Program-made: the position numbers and the translations under genes
Shown: piece by piece, positions 51,501-61,649 of the stretch
Numbering within the stretch: position 1 is the first letter of the stretch
Layout: every line of letters begins with the position of its first letter
Origin: an uncultured Draconibacterium sp.
GTDB lineage: Bacteria; Bacteroidota; Bacteroidia; Bacteroidales; Prolixibacteraceae
Length of the DNA stretch: 64,000 bases
Assembly (NCBI RefSeq): GCF_913063105.1
Contig: NZ_CAJXYQ010000010.1
Span: forward strand, 82,449-146,448
Direction: 5' to 3'
The notes under the pieces: generated by a model
Database searches by the model: none
What the model was told of the DNA's origin: nothing
What the model saw: only the letters and a program-made list of their open reading frames with translations

Positions 51501-54113
51501 ATGAAAAAAATACTTTGTAGCCTGATACTAATCGGGTATGTGGGTTTAGCTTTTGGTCAAAACGAAAATCTTGATTTTTTAGATTCCTCCCTTCCTTTTG
51601 ATGAACGTGTAGACCTGTTGGTATCGCAAATGACTTTGCAGGAAAAAATTGACCAAATGGAGTTCACTTCTAAATCGGTTGATCGCCTGCAAGTTCCTGA
51701 ATATAACTGGTGGAATGAGTGCCTACATGGAGTAGCACGAGCCGGTTATGCTACTGTTTTTCCACAGTCTATTTCAATTGCCGCCTCATGGGATGCCGAT
51801 TTAGTTTATCGTGTGGCAACCGCAATATCTGATGAAGCACGAGCCAAACACCACGAGTTTATTCGGCGCGAGAAACGTGGAATATACCAGGGATTAACCT
51901 TTTGGTCGCCAAATATTAATATTTTTCGCGATCCGCGTTGGGGCCGTGGACACGAAACCTATGGCGAAGATCCTTATCTAACAGGTGTTTTGGGAACTCA
52001 GTTTGTTAAAGGTTTGCAAGGTAACGACCCGAAATATTTGAAAGTGGTTGCTACTGCAAAACATTACGCCGTACATTCGGGCCCCGAACCTTTACGACAT
52101 GAGTTTAACGCTTTGGTTAGCGAACGCGATTTAAGGGAAACCTACTTGCCGGCCTTCCGCATGTTAATTCAAGATGGTGGTGCCTATTCGGTAATGGGTG
52201 CTTATAACCAATTTCGTGGCTACCCATGTTGTGCCAGTACCGAGCTTTATGATATTTTGCGCAAAGATTGGGGCTTCGATGGTTATATTGTTTCCGATTG
52301 TTGGGCAATTTCCGATTTTTATCGTTTTCAGGGGTTTTCTGAAGATGCAGCAGAAGCATCGGCTGCCGCCGTTAAAGCCGGAACCGATTTAAACTGTGGA
52401 AATTCATATCGTCACCTTACCGAGGCAGTAGAAAGAGGCTTGATAAGCGAAGCGGAAATTGACATAGCCGTAAAACGCTTATTTATGGCACGCTTTAAAC
52501 TTGGAATGTTTGATCCGGAAGAAGATGTTGCCTATGCCCAAATCCCGTTTTCGGTAAATACCTCAAACGAAAATACGGAACTGGCACTTGAAGCTGCCCA
52601 AAAAAGTATTGTTTTACTTAAAAATGAAAATAATACACTACCACTTTCAAAAGATATAAAAACGCTGGCTGTTATTGGCCCAAATGCTGATAACTGGGAA
52701 TCGTTGGTTGGTAACTATAATGGAATTGCCAAAAATCCTGTTACCGTATTAAAAGGATTACAAAATAAATTACCCAATACCCAGATTTTATATGCCGAAG
52801 GAAGTCAGTTGGCAAAAGGTGTAAGTAACCTTCATGCCATTCCTTCACAATATCTTCAAACAGAAGATGGAAAGCCGGGAGTAAAAGGCGAGTATTTTAA
52901 TAACTCAAAACTGGAGGGTGATCCGGTTTTTTCCAGGATTGATGAGAATATCGATTTTTATTTGGAATCTGAAGCTCCGGCGCCTCAGTTAAACGACGAT
53001 GATTTTAGTGTTCGCTGGACCGGATACATTGTTCCACCGGTAAGCGGAAACTACAATATTGGCTGTTGGGGAATGCCTACGCTTGAGGTTTGGTTTGAAG
53101 GAGAAAAAATATTGGAACATAACAGCGAACACCATGCATTTCATCATGAAAAAGCAATTTATATGGAAGCCGGTAAAAAATACAAGTTTGTATATGAGTA
53201 TAAAAACTGGTATGGTGACGGCGATGCGAAGCTTTTATGGACGGTTCCGAATAACAGCATGAAAGAGGCGGCCATTAATGTAGCACGACAGGCTGATGCA
53301 GTTGTGCTGGTACTTGGCCTGTCGCAACGACTTGAAGGAGAAGAGATGCCAATTAAGGTAGATGGTTTTGAAGGAGGCGACAGAACGCACCTGAAATTGC
53401 CACAGGAGCAACGCGAATTGATGACGGCGATTGAAGAAACAGGAAAACCGGTTATTCTGGTATTGCTAAACGGCAGTGCGCTGGCAGTAAATTGGGCCGA
53501 TGAAAACCTGGATGCTATTATAACAGCTGGCTATCCGGGGCAGGAGGGTGGTAGCGCGGTTGCCGATGTGCTTTTTGGCGACTACAACCCGGCAGGTCGT
53601 TTGCCGGTTACCTATTACAAATCAGTTAAGCAATTGCCCCCATTTGAAGAGTACAATATGGAAGAGCGTACCTATAAATATTTTTCCGGAGAGCCACTAT
53701 ACCCCTTTGGCTACGGATTAAGTTATACTTCGTTTGAATATTCAGACTTAAAAGTAGCTAAAAAGGCCAAAGCGGGCAGTGCTGTTGAAATAACAGCAAA
53801 AGTTACAAACACCGGTAATTTGAGGGGCGAAGAGGTGGTTCAGCTTTATTTAAAAGATGTTATCGCATCAACACCGCGTCCGAAATATCAGTTGGAAGGC
53901 TTTCAGCGCATTACCCTTGAGTCTGGACAAACAAAAACGGTGAAATTTGTATTAGAACCCCGGCAGTTTTCAATTATTGGCGATGAAGATAAACGTGTAA
54001 TTGAACCGGGCGAGTTTACCATTTATATAGGTGGAACACAACCTGAAGGTAAGGGGGCAAATGTTATTAGTAAAACGATTGAGCTAAGCGGTAAGGAAGT
54101 TTATATCGATTAA
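51501..54113 (+). CDS. Glycoside hydrolase family 3 (beta-xylosidase/glucosidase-like) with PA14 domain
   Basis: 870 aa with signal peptide. GH3 N-terminal TIM barrel (NWWNECLHGVARAG, about 68-81; nucleophile Asp266 in VSDCWAISDF), the GH3 C-terminal domain split by a PA14 insert (about 460-580, starting GVKGEYFNNSKLEGDP), then VVLVLGLSQRLEGE and a fibronectin III-like end (about 780-860). The EYNWWNECLHGV and WGRGHETYGEDP motifs place it with the beta-xylosidase-like GH3 branch. Secreted; substrate a beta-linked glycan end. Confidence 0.92.
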   Translation: MKKILCSLILIGYVGLAFGQNENLDFLDSSLPFDERVDLLVSQMTLQEKIDQMEFTSKSVDRLQVPEYNWWNECLHGVARAGYATVFPQSISIAASWDADLVYRVATAISDEARAKHHEFIRREKRGIYQGLTFWSPNINIFRDPRWGRGHETYGEDPYLTGVLGTQFVKGLQGNDPKYLKVVATAKHYAVHSGPEPLRHEFNALVSERDLRETYLPAFRMLIQDGGAYSVMGAYNQFRGYPCCASTELYDILRKDWGFDGYIVSDCWAISDFYRFQGFSEDAAEASAAAVKAGTDLNCGNSYRHLTEAVERGLISEAEIDIAVKRLFMARFKLGMFDPEEDVAYAQIPFSVNTSNENTELALEAAQKSIVLLKNENNTLPLSKDIKTLAVIGPNADNWESLVGNYNGIAKNPVTVLKGLQNKLPNTQILYAEGSQLAKGVSNLHAIPSQYLQTEDGKPGVKGEYFNNSKLEGDPVFSRIDENIDFYLESEAPAPQLNDDDFSVRWTGYIVPPVSGNYNIGCWGMPTLEVWFEGEKILEHNSEHHAFHHEKAIYMEAGKKYKFVYEYKNWYGDGDAKLLWTVPNNSMKEAAINVARQADAVVLVLGLSQRLEGEEMPIKVDGFEGGDRTHLKLPQEQRELMTAIEETGKPVILVLLNGSALAVNWADENLDAIITAGYPGQEGGSAVADVLFGDYNPAGRLPVTYYKSVKQLPPFEEYNMEERTYKYFSGEPLYPFGYGLSYTSFEYSDLKVAKKAKAGSAVEITAKVTNTGNLRGEEVVQLYLKDVIASTPRPKYQLEGFQRITLESGQTKTVKFVLEPRQFSIIGDEDKRVIEPGEFTIYIGGTQPEGKGANVISKTIELSGKEVYID

Positions 54114-54134
54114 ATAAAGCTTCAGATAAAAAGT

Positions 54135-54176
54135 AAGGCCGTTTCGGATCAAAAGATTAGAAACGGCCTTTTTTCA
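54135..54176. terminator. Terminator between GH3 and DUF5916 genes
   Basis: AAGGCCGTTTC/GAAACGGCCTT arms of 11 bp with a ~14-nt loop and T-run; suits both convergent genes. Confidence 0.82.
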
Positions 54177-54191
54177 ACTTTCGCATAGTTA

Positions 54192-56813
54192 TTATCTTCC
54201 TATTCGATAGGAAAATTTTAGCAGGAATACATTGTGCGGTTCCTGATCAAAAAGTTCTTTTATGTCCTTATTAAAATCAAACCTACCCATGTTTAAATAT
54301 TCTGCCCGGTTTTGCGACCACACCAGGTAAATCATTGAGCCGGGACTGAATTCCCAACGCACAACAAGGTTTGATAAGAATTCTTTTACATTAAAATCAG
54401 GATCATCAAAGCTATAATCGGTTTCTCCGTTTAAATTGTCATCTATGTGGTAAATACCATCGGTTGCATCAAAATAAATCTGTTCCGGGGTATAAAAAGA
54501 ATACCTGTTGGTAATAGTTGTTGCCTTGCTGTTTGTAATGTATTTAAATTCCGAATAATCGCCTGTTGCAATAAAAGGCTGCCCCCAAAACTGAATGGAT
54601 AGATCTGGCGTAATATTGTAGTTTAACCGAATGGAGGTGCTAAAGGTTTTGCGTTTAATATTACCCATAATGTAACGGGTACTGTAACCGTAATCCTCTT
54701 GCGAGATGTATTGCAATTGGTTACTACTTACTCCATATTCGGGACTGATTTCAATTTGAACCGACTGAACAGGCCGATATCCCAATTCAATTTCAACGCT
54801 CTTTCGCGCGTAATAATCCTTTTCATTGCTTTTTCTTATTCCACCATCAATACCGTAGGTGAATTTTTTTTGCTGATTTGAAAAAACACCGGCATAAAAA
54901 CCACGACCTCCCGGCAGTTTCATTGAGGGGCCGCCACGAAGTACAGAATTTGAATATTCCTCGCCATTAAAATTCAGACTGCCAAATGCTCGCCAAAAAT
55001 TTGTAAACTGAGCATGGCCATTTACATTCATACCTGCTTCGGTTAAGTTTCCGCCAAAATCATGCAAGGTCCATTGGTTAAAATTGAGGCCCATATTCCG
55101 AAAAAAAGAGAAAGGCTCGTACCACCGGTACCCCAGCCAAATGGCTTGAAGAATTTCGTCGACATTAGGGGTGAATCCAATATCATTAATTTCAAGTCCG
55201 GGGGTTTTCCAATTTAAAATGCCGGCGAATTTAAAGCGGCCTCCGGTTTTTCCAAAACTTAATTTTCCGCCCGATCCGGCAAGAGAAGTACGTGCAGAAT
55301 CGAGTGTTACGTAATCAGCACCGGGTCGCTGATAAGTGCGCGAATAAGCGGTTTGAGTATTAAGTATGGCTTCTTCGCTCCCCTGTACTTTGCTAAAGTA
55401 TACACCAGCGTCAATCATCCAGTCTTTGTTGTGCCATTTATGCACAAAATCCAATCCTCCACTGTAGGCACTTTTATGAAGAAACTCCAATTGTTCGTCG
55501 TTTATATTACGGTTTACGGCAGTAAGCATTCCACCTAAATAGGTGTTGCCCTCGTTAAAGTCTTTTTGAACCCTACCCACAAAGTAATTGGTAAGTGGCT
55601 CAACCACCTGGCTTTTGGTAGTGTGCGTAGTTTTTATCGCCACTTCTTCGCGTGCTGTTACACTCTCGATAAGGCCTACCGACCAACCGCTTTTTGTTTT
55701 ACCGGTAATTTTAGCTGCACCTATAATTTTTGTAAAGGCAGGATTTTCAGCATATTCATTGTCTTCCAAATCGGGCGAATAATGAGGTCTTCTTCCAATT
55801 CGTCGAGAATAAAACAGGTTATTCGATGATTGGTCGCCGTCGCCAAATGCCAGGGTATACGAAAGAATATTGTTGCCTTCGATAAAGAACGGTCGTTTTT
55901 CGCGAAAAAAAGTTTCGTAGGTGCTTAAATTAACCTGCGAGGGGTCGGCTTCAACCTGTCCAAAATCCGGATTGATGGTAAGATCGAGTGTTAAGTAATT
56001 GGTAAGGCCAATTTTTGCATCCATACCCACATCAAAATCATTTGATTTTCCTGTTGCCAAAAACGGATTTTCCGGCTCTTTTTTAAAGCGTTCTGTTCGG
56101 GCAACCAGGTAAGGGGTGAAACTTAAGGAGTTTTGTGGCTTAATGTTTTTTATGCCCTTAAGCGTTCCGAATTTGGACGTAAAGCCAGATGTTTCCCGTT
56201 TCATGGCTTGCCACGATGAAAGCTCGTCTTTTCTGAAAATATAGCGTAATACATTTAGTCCCCAAACCTGCTCCTCGCTCTCCTCAAATCGCAATTGTGT
56301 AAGCGGAATCCGCATCTCGGCATTCCAGCCGCTATTGGTTTTTGCGGTTTTTGCATACCAAATCGGGTCCCAGGTGTCGTCTTCATTTTCTCCATCGCTG
56401 GTATTTACCATATCCGTTCGTACCCCGGCAGCCGAAACAATAAATCCGAATGAAGTTCGCTTATCAAAATACGAATCGAAATAGATGCCAACTAAATCGC
56501 CTTCAAGCTCATCGCGCCGCGACATACGCATTGAAATGCTGTCGGGATCATCAAAAGACCGTATGGCAACATAAATGTTAACTGCATCATACATAATGGC
56601 AAATTCGGTTTGTCTGGCCGGCTCTTCTCCTTCATTTGGCTCGTGTTGTACAAATGCGTTGTCCCACATCGCATTCAGCCAGTCTTCTTCGTCAAAAACC
56701 CCATCAATGGTAATATTTAAATCCGGTGCTGTTGAAGTGGTATAAATGCGTTTATCCTGAGCCGAAAGTTCTAAAAACAAAAGCATAAAAATGAGAACTG
56801 ATGCTAGTTTCAT
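54192..56813 (-). CDS. DUF5916 outer-membrane protein with a CBM9-like N-terminal domain
   Basis: 873 aa. After the signal peptide comes a CBM9-like beta-sandwich (about 27-220: PDLNITIDGVFDEEDWLNAMWDNAF, then YDAVNIYVAIRSFDDP), then a long beta-barrel rich in aromatic residues ending in SYRIGR. This is the DUF5916 arrangement common in Bacteroidetes surface proteins. Likely an outer-membrane binder or channel for glycans; no direct evidence of function. Confidence 0.88.
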   Translation of the reverse strand: MKLASVLIFMLLFLELSAQDKRIYTTSTAPDLNITIDGVFDEEDWLNAMWDNAFVQHEPNEGEEPARQTEFAIMYDAVNIYVAIRSFDDPDSISMRMSRRDELEGDLVGIYFDSYFDKRTSFGFIVSAAGVRTDMVNTSDGENEDDTWDPIWYAKTAKTNSGWNAEMRIPLTQLRFEESEEQVWGLNVLRYIFRKDELSSWQAMKRETSGFTSKFGTLKGIKNIKPQNSLSFTPYLVARTERFKKEPENPFLATGKSNDFDVGMDAKIGLTNYLTLDLTINPDFGQVEADPSQVNLSTYETFFREKRPFFIEGNNILSYTLAFGDGDQSSNNLFYSRRIGRRPHYSPDLEDNEYAENPAFTKIIGAAKITGKTKSGWSVGLIESVTAREEVAIKTTHTTKSQVVEPLTNYFVGRVQKDFNEGNTYLGGMLTAVNRNINDEQLEFLHKSAYSGGLDFVHKWHNKDWMIDAGVYFSKVQGSEEAILNTQTAYSRTYQRPGADYVTLDSARTSLAGSGGKLSFGKTGGRFKFAGILNWKTPGLEINDIGFTPNVDEILQAIWLGYRWYEPFSFFRNMGLNFNQWTLHDFGGNLTEAGMNVNGHAQFTNFWRAFGSLNFNGEEYSNSVLRGGPSMKLPGGRGFYAGVFSNQQKKFTYGIDGGIRKSNEKDYYARKSVEIELGYRPVQSVQIEISPEYGVSSNQLQYISQEDYGYSTRYIMGNIKRKTFSTSIRLNYNITPDLSIQFWGQPFIATGDYSEFKYITNSKATTITNRYSFYTPEQIYFDATDGIYHIDDNLNGETDYSFDDPDFNVKEFLSNLVVRWEFSPGSMIYLVWSQNRAEYLNMGRFDFNKDIKELFDQEPHNVFLLKFSYRIGR

Positions 56814-56873
56814 TAAAAAGGTTTTTTAATAAGACTACATCAGTTAAATTGCGTTACAGTTTGAGTAGAATTT

Positions 56874-57560
56874 TTAATTCCGATTGCTTGAGTGGTTGGT
56901 TCCCATTTCAATTTTTGTGGCTCCAATATAAAAGAAGAATGCCGCCAGGGCCATTAAAACGTGGCTTGCCGAAAGGTAGTTGAACCATTGATGAATGGAC
57001 CATTTATTCATGAAAAACAAAGCAGCTATTGCTGCAATGGTCACACCAATTAGCATATATTTACTGGCCTTGTTGCGGGTTTTAAAAAACAGAAAACCTT
57101 CCAGCGACAGCACAACAAACATTAGCCCATATCCCGAATGAAATTCAACATAAAAGAAATTAAGGGTAAGAATGGTAAGGGAAAGAAAGGTGAGAAACTC
57201 AATAATATTTAGGATACCCAATATTTTTACGATTTTACCGGAAAGTAATATTCGGGTGTGTTCAATAGCTGCGCGTTCAACAAACATTATCGAGAACATG
57301 CTGGTAATCCATCCAGGTAGTTTCCAGTAAAAACTAAACTGGTACATAAAAGCATGCCCGATTATTCCACCGAGAGCCGTGGCTATTCCCATAATAAGGA
57401 AATAGAACTTGAAATAAACTAATACCTTTTCGTTGCTTTGTTTTCGGTGAAGTCGATAGGCAAAAATAAAGCACAAAACCGATACCAACAGATCTGTTAG
57501 TGTAACAATGGGTTCGTCTATCCTTATTCCCTGAAAATATATGGTATTAATGTTGTCCAT
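56874..57560 (-). CDS. DUF6962-like seven-helix membrane protein
   Basis: 228 aa, about seven hydrophobic helices. Polar His residues lie in helices (IIGHAFMYQF, NKWSIHQWFNYLSASHVLMALAAF). DUF6962 and the wider CREST superfamily (ceramidase/PAQR) share such His placement, but this assignment is tentative. Starts 61 nt upstream of the DUF5916 gene on the same strand, so they may be co-transcribed. Confidence 0.75.
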   Translation of the reverse strand: MDNINTIYFQGIRIDEPIVTLTDLLVSVLCFIFAYRLHRKQSNEKVLVYFKFYFLIMGIATALGGIIGHAFMYQFSFYWKLPGWITSMFSIMFVERAAIEHTRILLSGKIVKILGILNIIEFLTFLSLTILTLNFFYVEFHSGYGLMFVVLSLEGFLFFKTRNKASKYMLIGVTIAAIAALFFMNKWSIHQWFNYLSASHVLMALAAFFFYIGATKIEMGTNHSSNRN

Positions 57561-57768
57561 AAATGTAACCGTGCATTTGCGAAAAATGAGTTGTTGTTAT
57601 AACCCGGTGTTATTCAATTTGTTCAAAAAAAATGCAAGCAATAATTTAAACTTGAACAAGTCGTATTAAATATTTATCTTCAAAGAGGAAATATAAGCAA
57701 TTCCCATCAAATTGTGTTGATATTCTTTAGTAATGAAGTTGTGATTTTGTAACTAACTCTTTGAATCA

Positions 57769-60700
57769 ATGGACAATACCCTTTTGAACCAAAAAATAGA
57801 GCAGCTTGAAAGACAAGTGGCTGAATTGGAACAGTATTCGGCAACGTATAAGAATATATACGATTCGCTTACTGAGGCCGTTTATATATTGGATAAAACA
57901 TTTGCTTTTATTGAAATAAATAAAGGGGCTGAACGAATGTATGGGTTCAGCAGAGAAGAATTTTTGGGAAAAACGCCTGCCGATGTTGCGGCACCGGGTA
58001 AAAACGATATTGAGTTTATATTAAAAGAACTAAACGCCGTTTTTGAAGACGGTGAACAACGAAATTTCGATTTTTGGGCTCTGCGAAAAAATGGCGAATT
58101 ATTTTTTAAAGAAGTTATTGCCAACAAAGGAATATACCATGGCAAAACGGTTTTAATAACAACTGCACGCGATGTAACAGAACGAAAAGAGTGGGAGCAG
58201 GAGATTACAAAATTTAAAAGTATCTCTGATAAAGCCATTCATGGCAATGCAATTGCCGATTTAAATGGAAACCTTGTTTATATAAACGATTATTTTGCAA
58301 ATATTCACGGTTACACTCCCGAAGAATTAATAGGCAAGAACCTTTCTGTTTTTCATTCCGAAAAAAAATTGTCTGCGGTTATTGAATTAAACAATAGACT
58401 CAAAAATGAAGGATCTTTTTCAAATGAGGAGGTCTGGCATGTCGACCGGGAAGGAAAAGAATTTCCGATGTTAATGAATGGGGTTGTTATTTCTGACACC
58501 AATGATAACCCCATGTTTATTGCCAGTACCGCTATTGATATTGGCAATATTAAAGAACTGAAACAAGAGCGTGAAATGATATTTTCCTTATCGGTTGATA
58601 TGATATGCACTGCTGGCTTTGATGGTTATTTACGCGATTTGAATCCGGCCTGGCAGAAAACACTGGGTTGGACAAAAAAAGAACTGCGCGCCAAACCTTT
58701 TATCGATTTTGTTCATCCTGATGACAGGGAGGCCACACTAAATAAAGCCGAAAATATATTGCATGGAGAGGCAGCAATTAGTTTTACAAACCGTTACCTC
58801 ACTAAAAGCGGAGACTACAAATGGCTGGCCTGGAATACCATTCCAATTCCTGACAAAAAAATAATGATGGGAATTGCCCGTGACATTACAGAACAAAAGA
58901 GAGCTGAGGATTCGTTGAAAGAAAGTGAAAATAAATTTCGCTCGCTGTATGATAATGCTCCATTGTCTTATCAGTCGCTTAACGAAGATGGGTGTTTTAT
59001 CGATGTTAACCCCACCTGGTTATCAACCCTGGGTTACAATCGCGAAGAGGTAATTGGAAGGTGTTATGCTGAATTTATACATCCGGAGTGGGTGTCGCAT
59101 TTTCAAAAAAATTTCCCGGCATTTAAAAAACGAGGTTATGTAAATGATGTTCAATTTAAGTTGAGGCATAAAAAAGGATATTTTATTGATGTTTCTTTTG
59201 AAGGCTGCATCGGTTACAATCCCGATGGTAGTTTCAAGCAAACCTACTGTGTTTTTAAAGATATTACACACCAAAAAGAGGCAGAACAAGCACTGGTTGA
59301 AAGTGAAGCAAAGTTTAAAGGGGTGTTTGAGAATGCCAATATTGGAATGGTGTTATCCGATAAAAACACCAAAATTATTGAAGCCAATAACGAGTTTCTG
59401 GCTATGCTTGAATACTCGAGGGAAGAAATGCTGGAAATGGATATTACTATGTATACCTTTCCCGATGATTTGAAAAAAGAACAGGAATTGCTGGAAAAAT
59501 TTCGAAAAGGCCAGATTGATAGTTATCGACTGGAAAAACGATGTATTTCAAAAAGTAAAAAAATTATATGGATAGACCTGGCCGTTACTGCAAAAAGAAC
59601 AGCAGATGGAGACATTGACCATTTCCTGGGAATGGTAATGGATATGACTGGTTATAAAAAAGCACAATCAGATCTTATAAAAGCCAAAGAAAAAGCAGAA
59701 GAAGCTGATCGCTTAAAATCGGCATTTCTGGCAAATATGAGCCACGAAATACGTACCCCAATGAATGGAATATTGGGTTTTGCCGAACTGTTAGATCAAA
59801 ACAACCTAACTGAGAGCCAAAAGCAGGAATATCTGGGGATTATTAAAAAGAGTGGAAAGCGAATGTTAAACACCGTAAATGATATTATTGATATTTCAAA
59901 AATTGATGCGGGCCAGGTGAAGATTGAGAATACTGTATTTCATGTTGGTGATGATATTGATTTACTCTACCGCTTTTTTAAACCAGAAGCCGAAAAGAAA
60001 GGTTTGGAATTTAGCCTGCAGAGCAACATTGCTGCAGGTTCTGCTTGGCTCAAATGCGATAAAACAAAACTAAATTCCATTTTTACAAACCTGATAAAGA
60101 ATGCCATAAAATTTACCGATAAAGGCTCCATAAATATTAAGTATACGTTAACCGATAACCTTTTTGAATTTACAGTTACTGATACCGGAATAGGAGTGCC
60201 TGAAAACAGGAAGGAAGCAATTTTTAATCGTTTTGAACAAGCAGATATTCAGGATATAAAAGCCCGGGAGGGTTCAGGACTTGGCTTATCAATAGCAAAA
60301 TCATATGCCGATCTGATGGGGGCCAAATTAAGTTTCCAGTCGAAAACAGCAAAGGGCTCAAGTTTTACATTAAGAATGCCAACAATAGGTAGAATTATTA
60401 ACGCCTTAAATGACGACAAGCAACCCGATGAAAGTGAATTAAAAAGTCAAACGGGCTTAAGAATATTAATTGCAGAGGACGATGATATCAGTTTTCTGCA
60501 TCTTTCAATTTTGTTAAAGGATACAGCCAGTAATATTATACGTGCAAAAGATGGTTTTGAAGTGGTTGAGATGGTAAAAAACACGCCCGATCTCGACTGT
60601 ATATTGTTAGATGTAAAAATGCCGCTTCAAGATGGCTATGAAGCTTGCCGGCAGATACGAAAGTTTAATAAAAGATTACCAATAATTGCTCAAACAGCAT

Positions 60701-60816
60701 ACGCCCTTGAAGGTGAAAGCAAAAAAGCAAAAGAGGCCGGATGTTCCGGCTATTTATCAAAACCAATTCATAAAACAATTTTATTCGAGCTATTGAATGA
60801 ACTAAATATACATTAG
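57769..60816 (+). CDS. Multi-PAS hybrid histidine kinase with receiver domain
   Basis: 1015 aa without membrane segments. A short N-terminal coiled coil (1-25), about five PAS domains (roughly 20-145, 147-270, 272-390, 392-510, 512-635; PAC ends such as ITTARDVTERKEWE and MGIARDITEQKRAE), HisKA with His659 in SHEIRTPMNGILGF, HATPase (NLIKNAIKFTD, DTGIGVP, GSGLGLSIAKSY) and a receiver with Asp948 in LLDVKMPLQDGYE. A cytoplasmic sensor that relays phosphate to a partner; none lies next to it. Confidence 0.95.
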   Translation: MDNTLLNQKIEQLERQVAELEQYSATYKNIYDSLTEAVYILDKTFAFIEINKGAERMYGFSREEFLGKTPADVAAPGKNDIEFILKELNAVFEDGEQRNFDFWALRKNGELFFKEVIANKGIYHGKTVLITTARDVTERKEWEQEITKFKSISDKAIHGNAIADLNGNLVYINDYFANIHGYTPEELIGKNLSVFHSEKKLSAVIELNNRLKNEGSFSNEEVWHVDREGKEFPMLMNGVVISDTNDNPMFIASTAIDIGNIKELKQEREMIFSLSVDMICTAGFDGYLRDLNPAWQKTLGWTKKELRAKPFIDFVHPDDREATLNKAENILHGEAAISFTNRYLTKSGDYKWLAWNTIPIPDKKIMMGIARDITEQKRAEDSLKESENKFRSLYDNAPLSYQSLNEDGCFIDVNPTWLSTLGYNREEVIGRCYAEFIHPEWVSHFQKNFPAFKKRGYVNDVQFKLRHKKGYFIDVSFEGCIGYNPDGSFKQTYCVFKDITHQKEAEQALVESEAKFKGVFENANIGMVLSDKNTKIIEANNEFLAMLEYSREEMLEMDITMYTFPDDLKKEQELLEKFRKGQIDSYRLEKRCISKSKKIIWIDLAVTAKRTADGDIDHFLGMVMDMTGYKKAQSDLIKAKEKAEEADRLKSAFLANMSHEIRTPMNGILGFAELLDQNNLTESQKQEYLGIIKKSGKRMLNTVNDIIDISKIDAGQVKIENTVFHVGDDIDLLYRFFKPEAEKKGLEFSLQSNIAAGSAWLKCDKTKLNSIFTNLIKNAIKFTDKGSINIKYTLTDNLFEFTVTDTGIGVPENRKEAIFNRFEQADIQDIKAREGSGLGLSIAKSYADLMGAKLSFQSKTAKGSSFTLRMPTIGRIINALNDDKQPDESELKSQTGLRILIAEDDDISFLHLSILLKDTASNIIRAKDGFEVVEMVKNTPDLDCILLDVKMPLQDGYEACRQIRKFNKRLPIIAQTAYALEGESKKAKEAGCSGYLSKPIHKTILFELLNELNIH

Positions 60817-60840
60817 TTTTCGAGGTTTTATACTAATACA

Positions 60841-61586
60841 ATGGTTGCTGTCAAAAAGGTTTATCACGTCCGGGCAAGAGGATTATTCATCATAGTTTTA
60901 TTAAGCCTAATTTCAGTTTTAAGTTTTGGTAGGCAAAAAAAGCATGTGTATCTGATACCCGGTCAGGGAGCCGATGCACGCCTGTTTAAGAACCTTAAAT
61001 TAGGCCCTGAATACGAAACAATAAACTCTTATACAGTACTCCTGAAAAGGGGTTGGATATGACTGCCTACGCCCACGAACTGGCAAAACAAATAGATACC
61101 ACTAAAAACTATTCCATTATCGGAGTTTCACTTGGGGGTATGCTGGCAACCGAAATGGCAGACTTTCTGCATCCAGAGAAAGTAATTGTAATATCAAGTG
61201 CTAAAAACAGAAAAGAATTTCCGGGCAGGTACCGGTTCCAAAAGGCTATTCCCGTTCATCGTTTAGTTCCGGGTTTTGTAATAAAAATTGGGACAAGAAT
61301 TTTGCAGCCCATAGTTGAACCCGACAGAAATAAAGACAAAGAAACTTTTAAAAGCATGCTGAAAAGCAAGAACTCCGTGTTTTTAAAACGAACAACCACC
61401 ATGATTTTAACCTGGAAACGCACATCAAATAACAAATCAATTATGCATATTCATGGCGATGCCGATAAAACTCTGCCACCGCGCTTTGTTCATTTTGATT
61501 ACCTTGTTGAAGATGGATCGCACATGATGGTGTTAACTCGTGGAGATTTGATAAGCCAGCTAATAAATCAGATTCTGAAAGAATAA
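60841..61586 (+). pseudogene. Alpha/beta hydrolase split by a frameshift
   Basis: Two overlapping frames make one hydrolase. Frame one (60841-61062) has an N-terminal signal-like helix (LFIIVLLSLISVLSFG) and HVYLIPGQGADARLFKNL. Frame two carries YSTPEKGLDMTAYAHELAKQ, the nucleophile elbow IIGVSLGGMLATEM, acid HGDADKTLPP and His in EDGSHMMV. Joining them needs a net loss of one base near 61022-61033. The rest of the catalytic set is intact. A programmed -1 shift at AAAAGGGG is conceivable but fits homology less well. Confidence 0.75.
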
Positions 61587-61649
61587 TTTCAGAAAATAAA
61601 CAATGCTTTTTTAGGAATTATGTAACTTGATGATAATAATACCTTGTTT

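Noticed and set aside
61040..61060. Programmed -1 frameshift at AAAAGGGG in the split hydrolase
   Set aside because: Direction is right, but the homologous reading YSTPEKGLDM lies upstream of the run, so a one-base deletion before it explains the protein better; no stimulatory structure seen.
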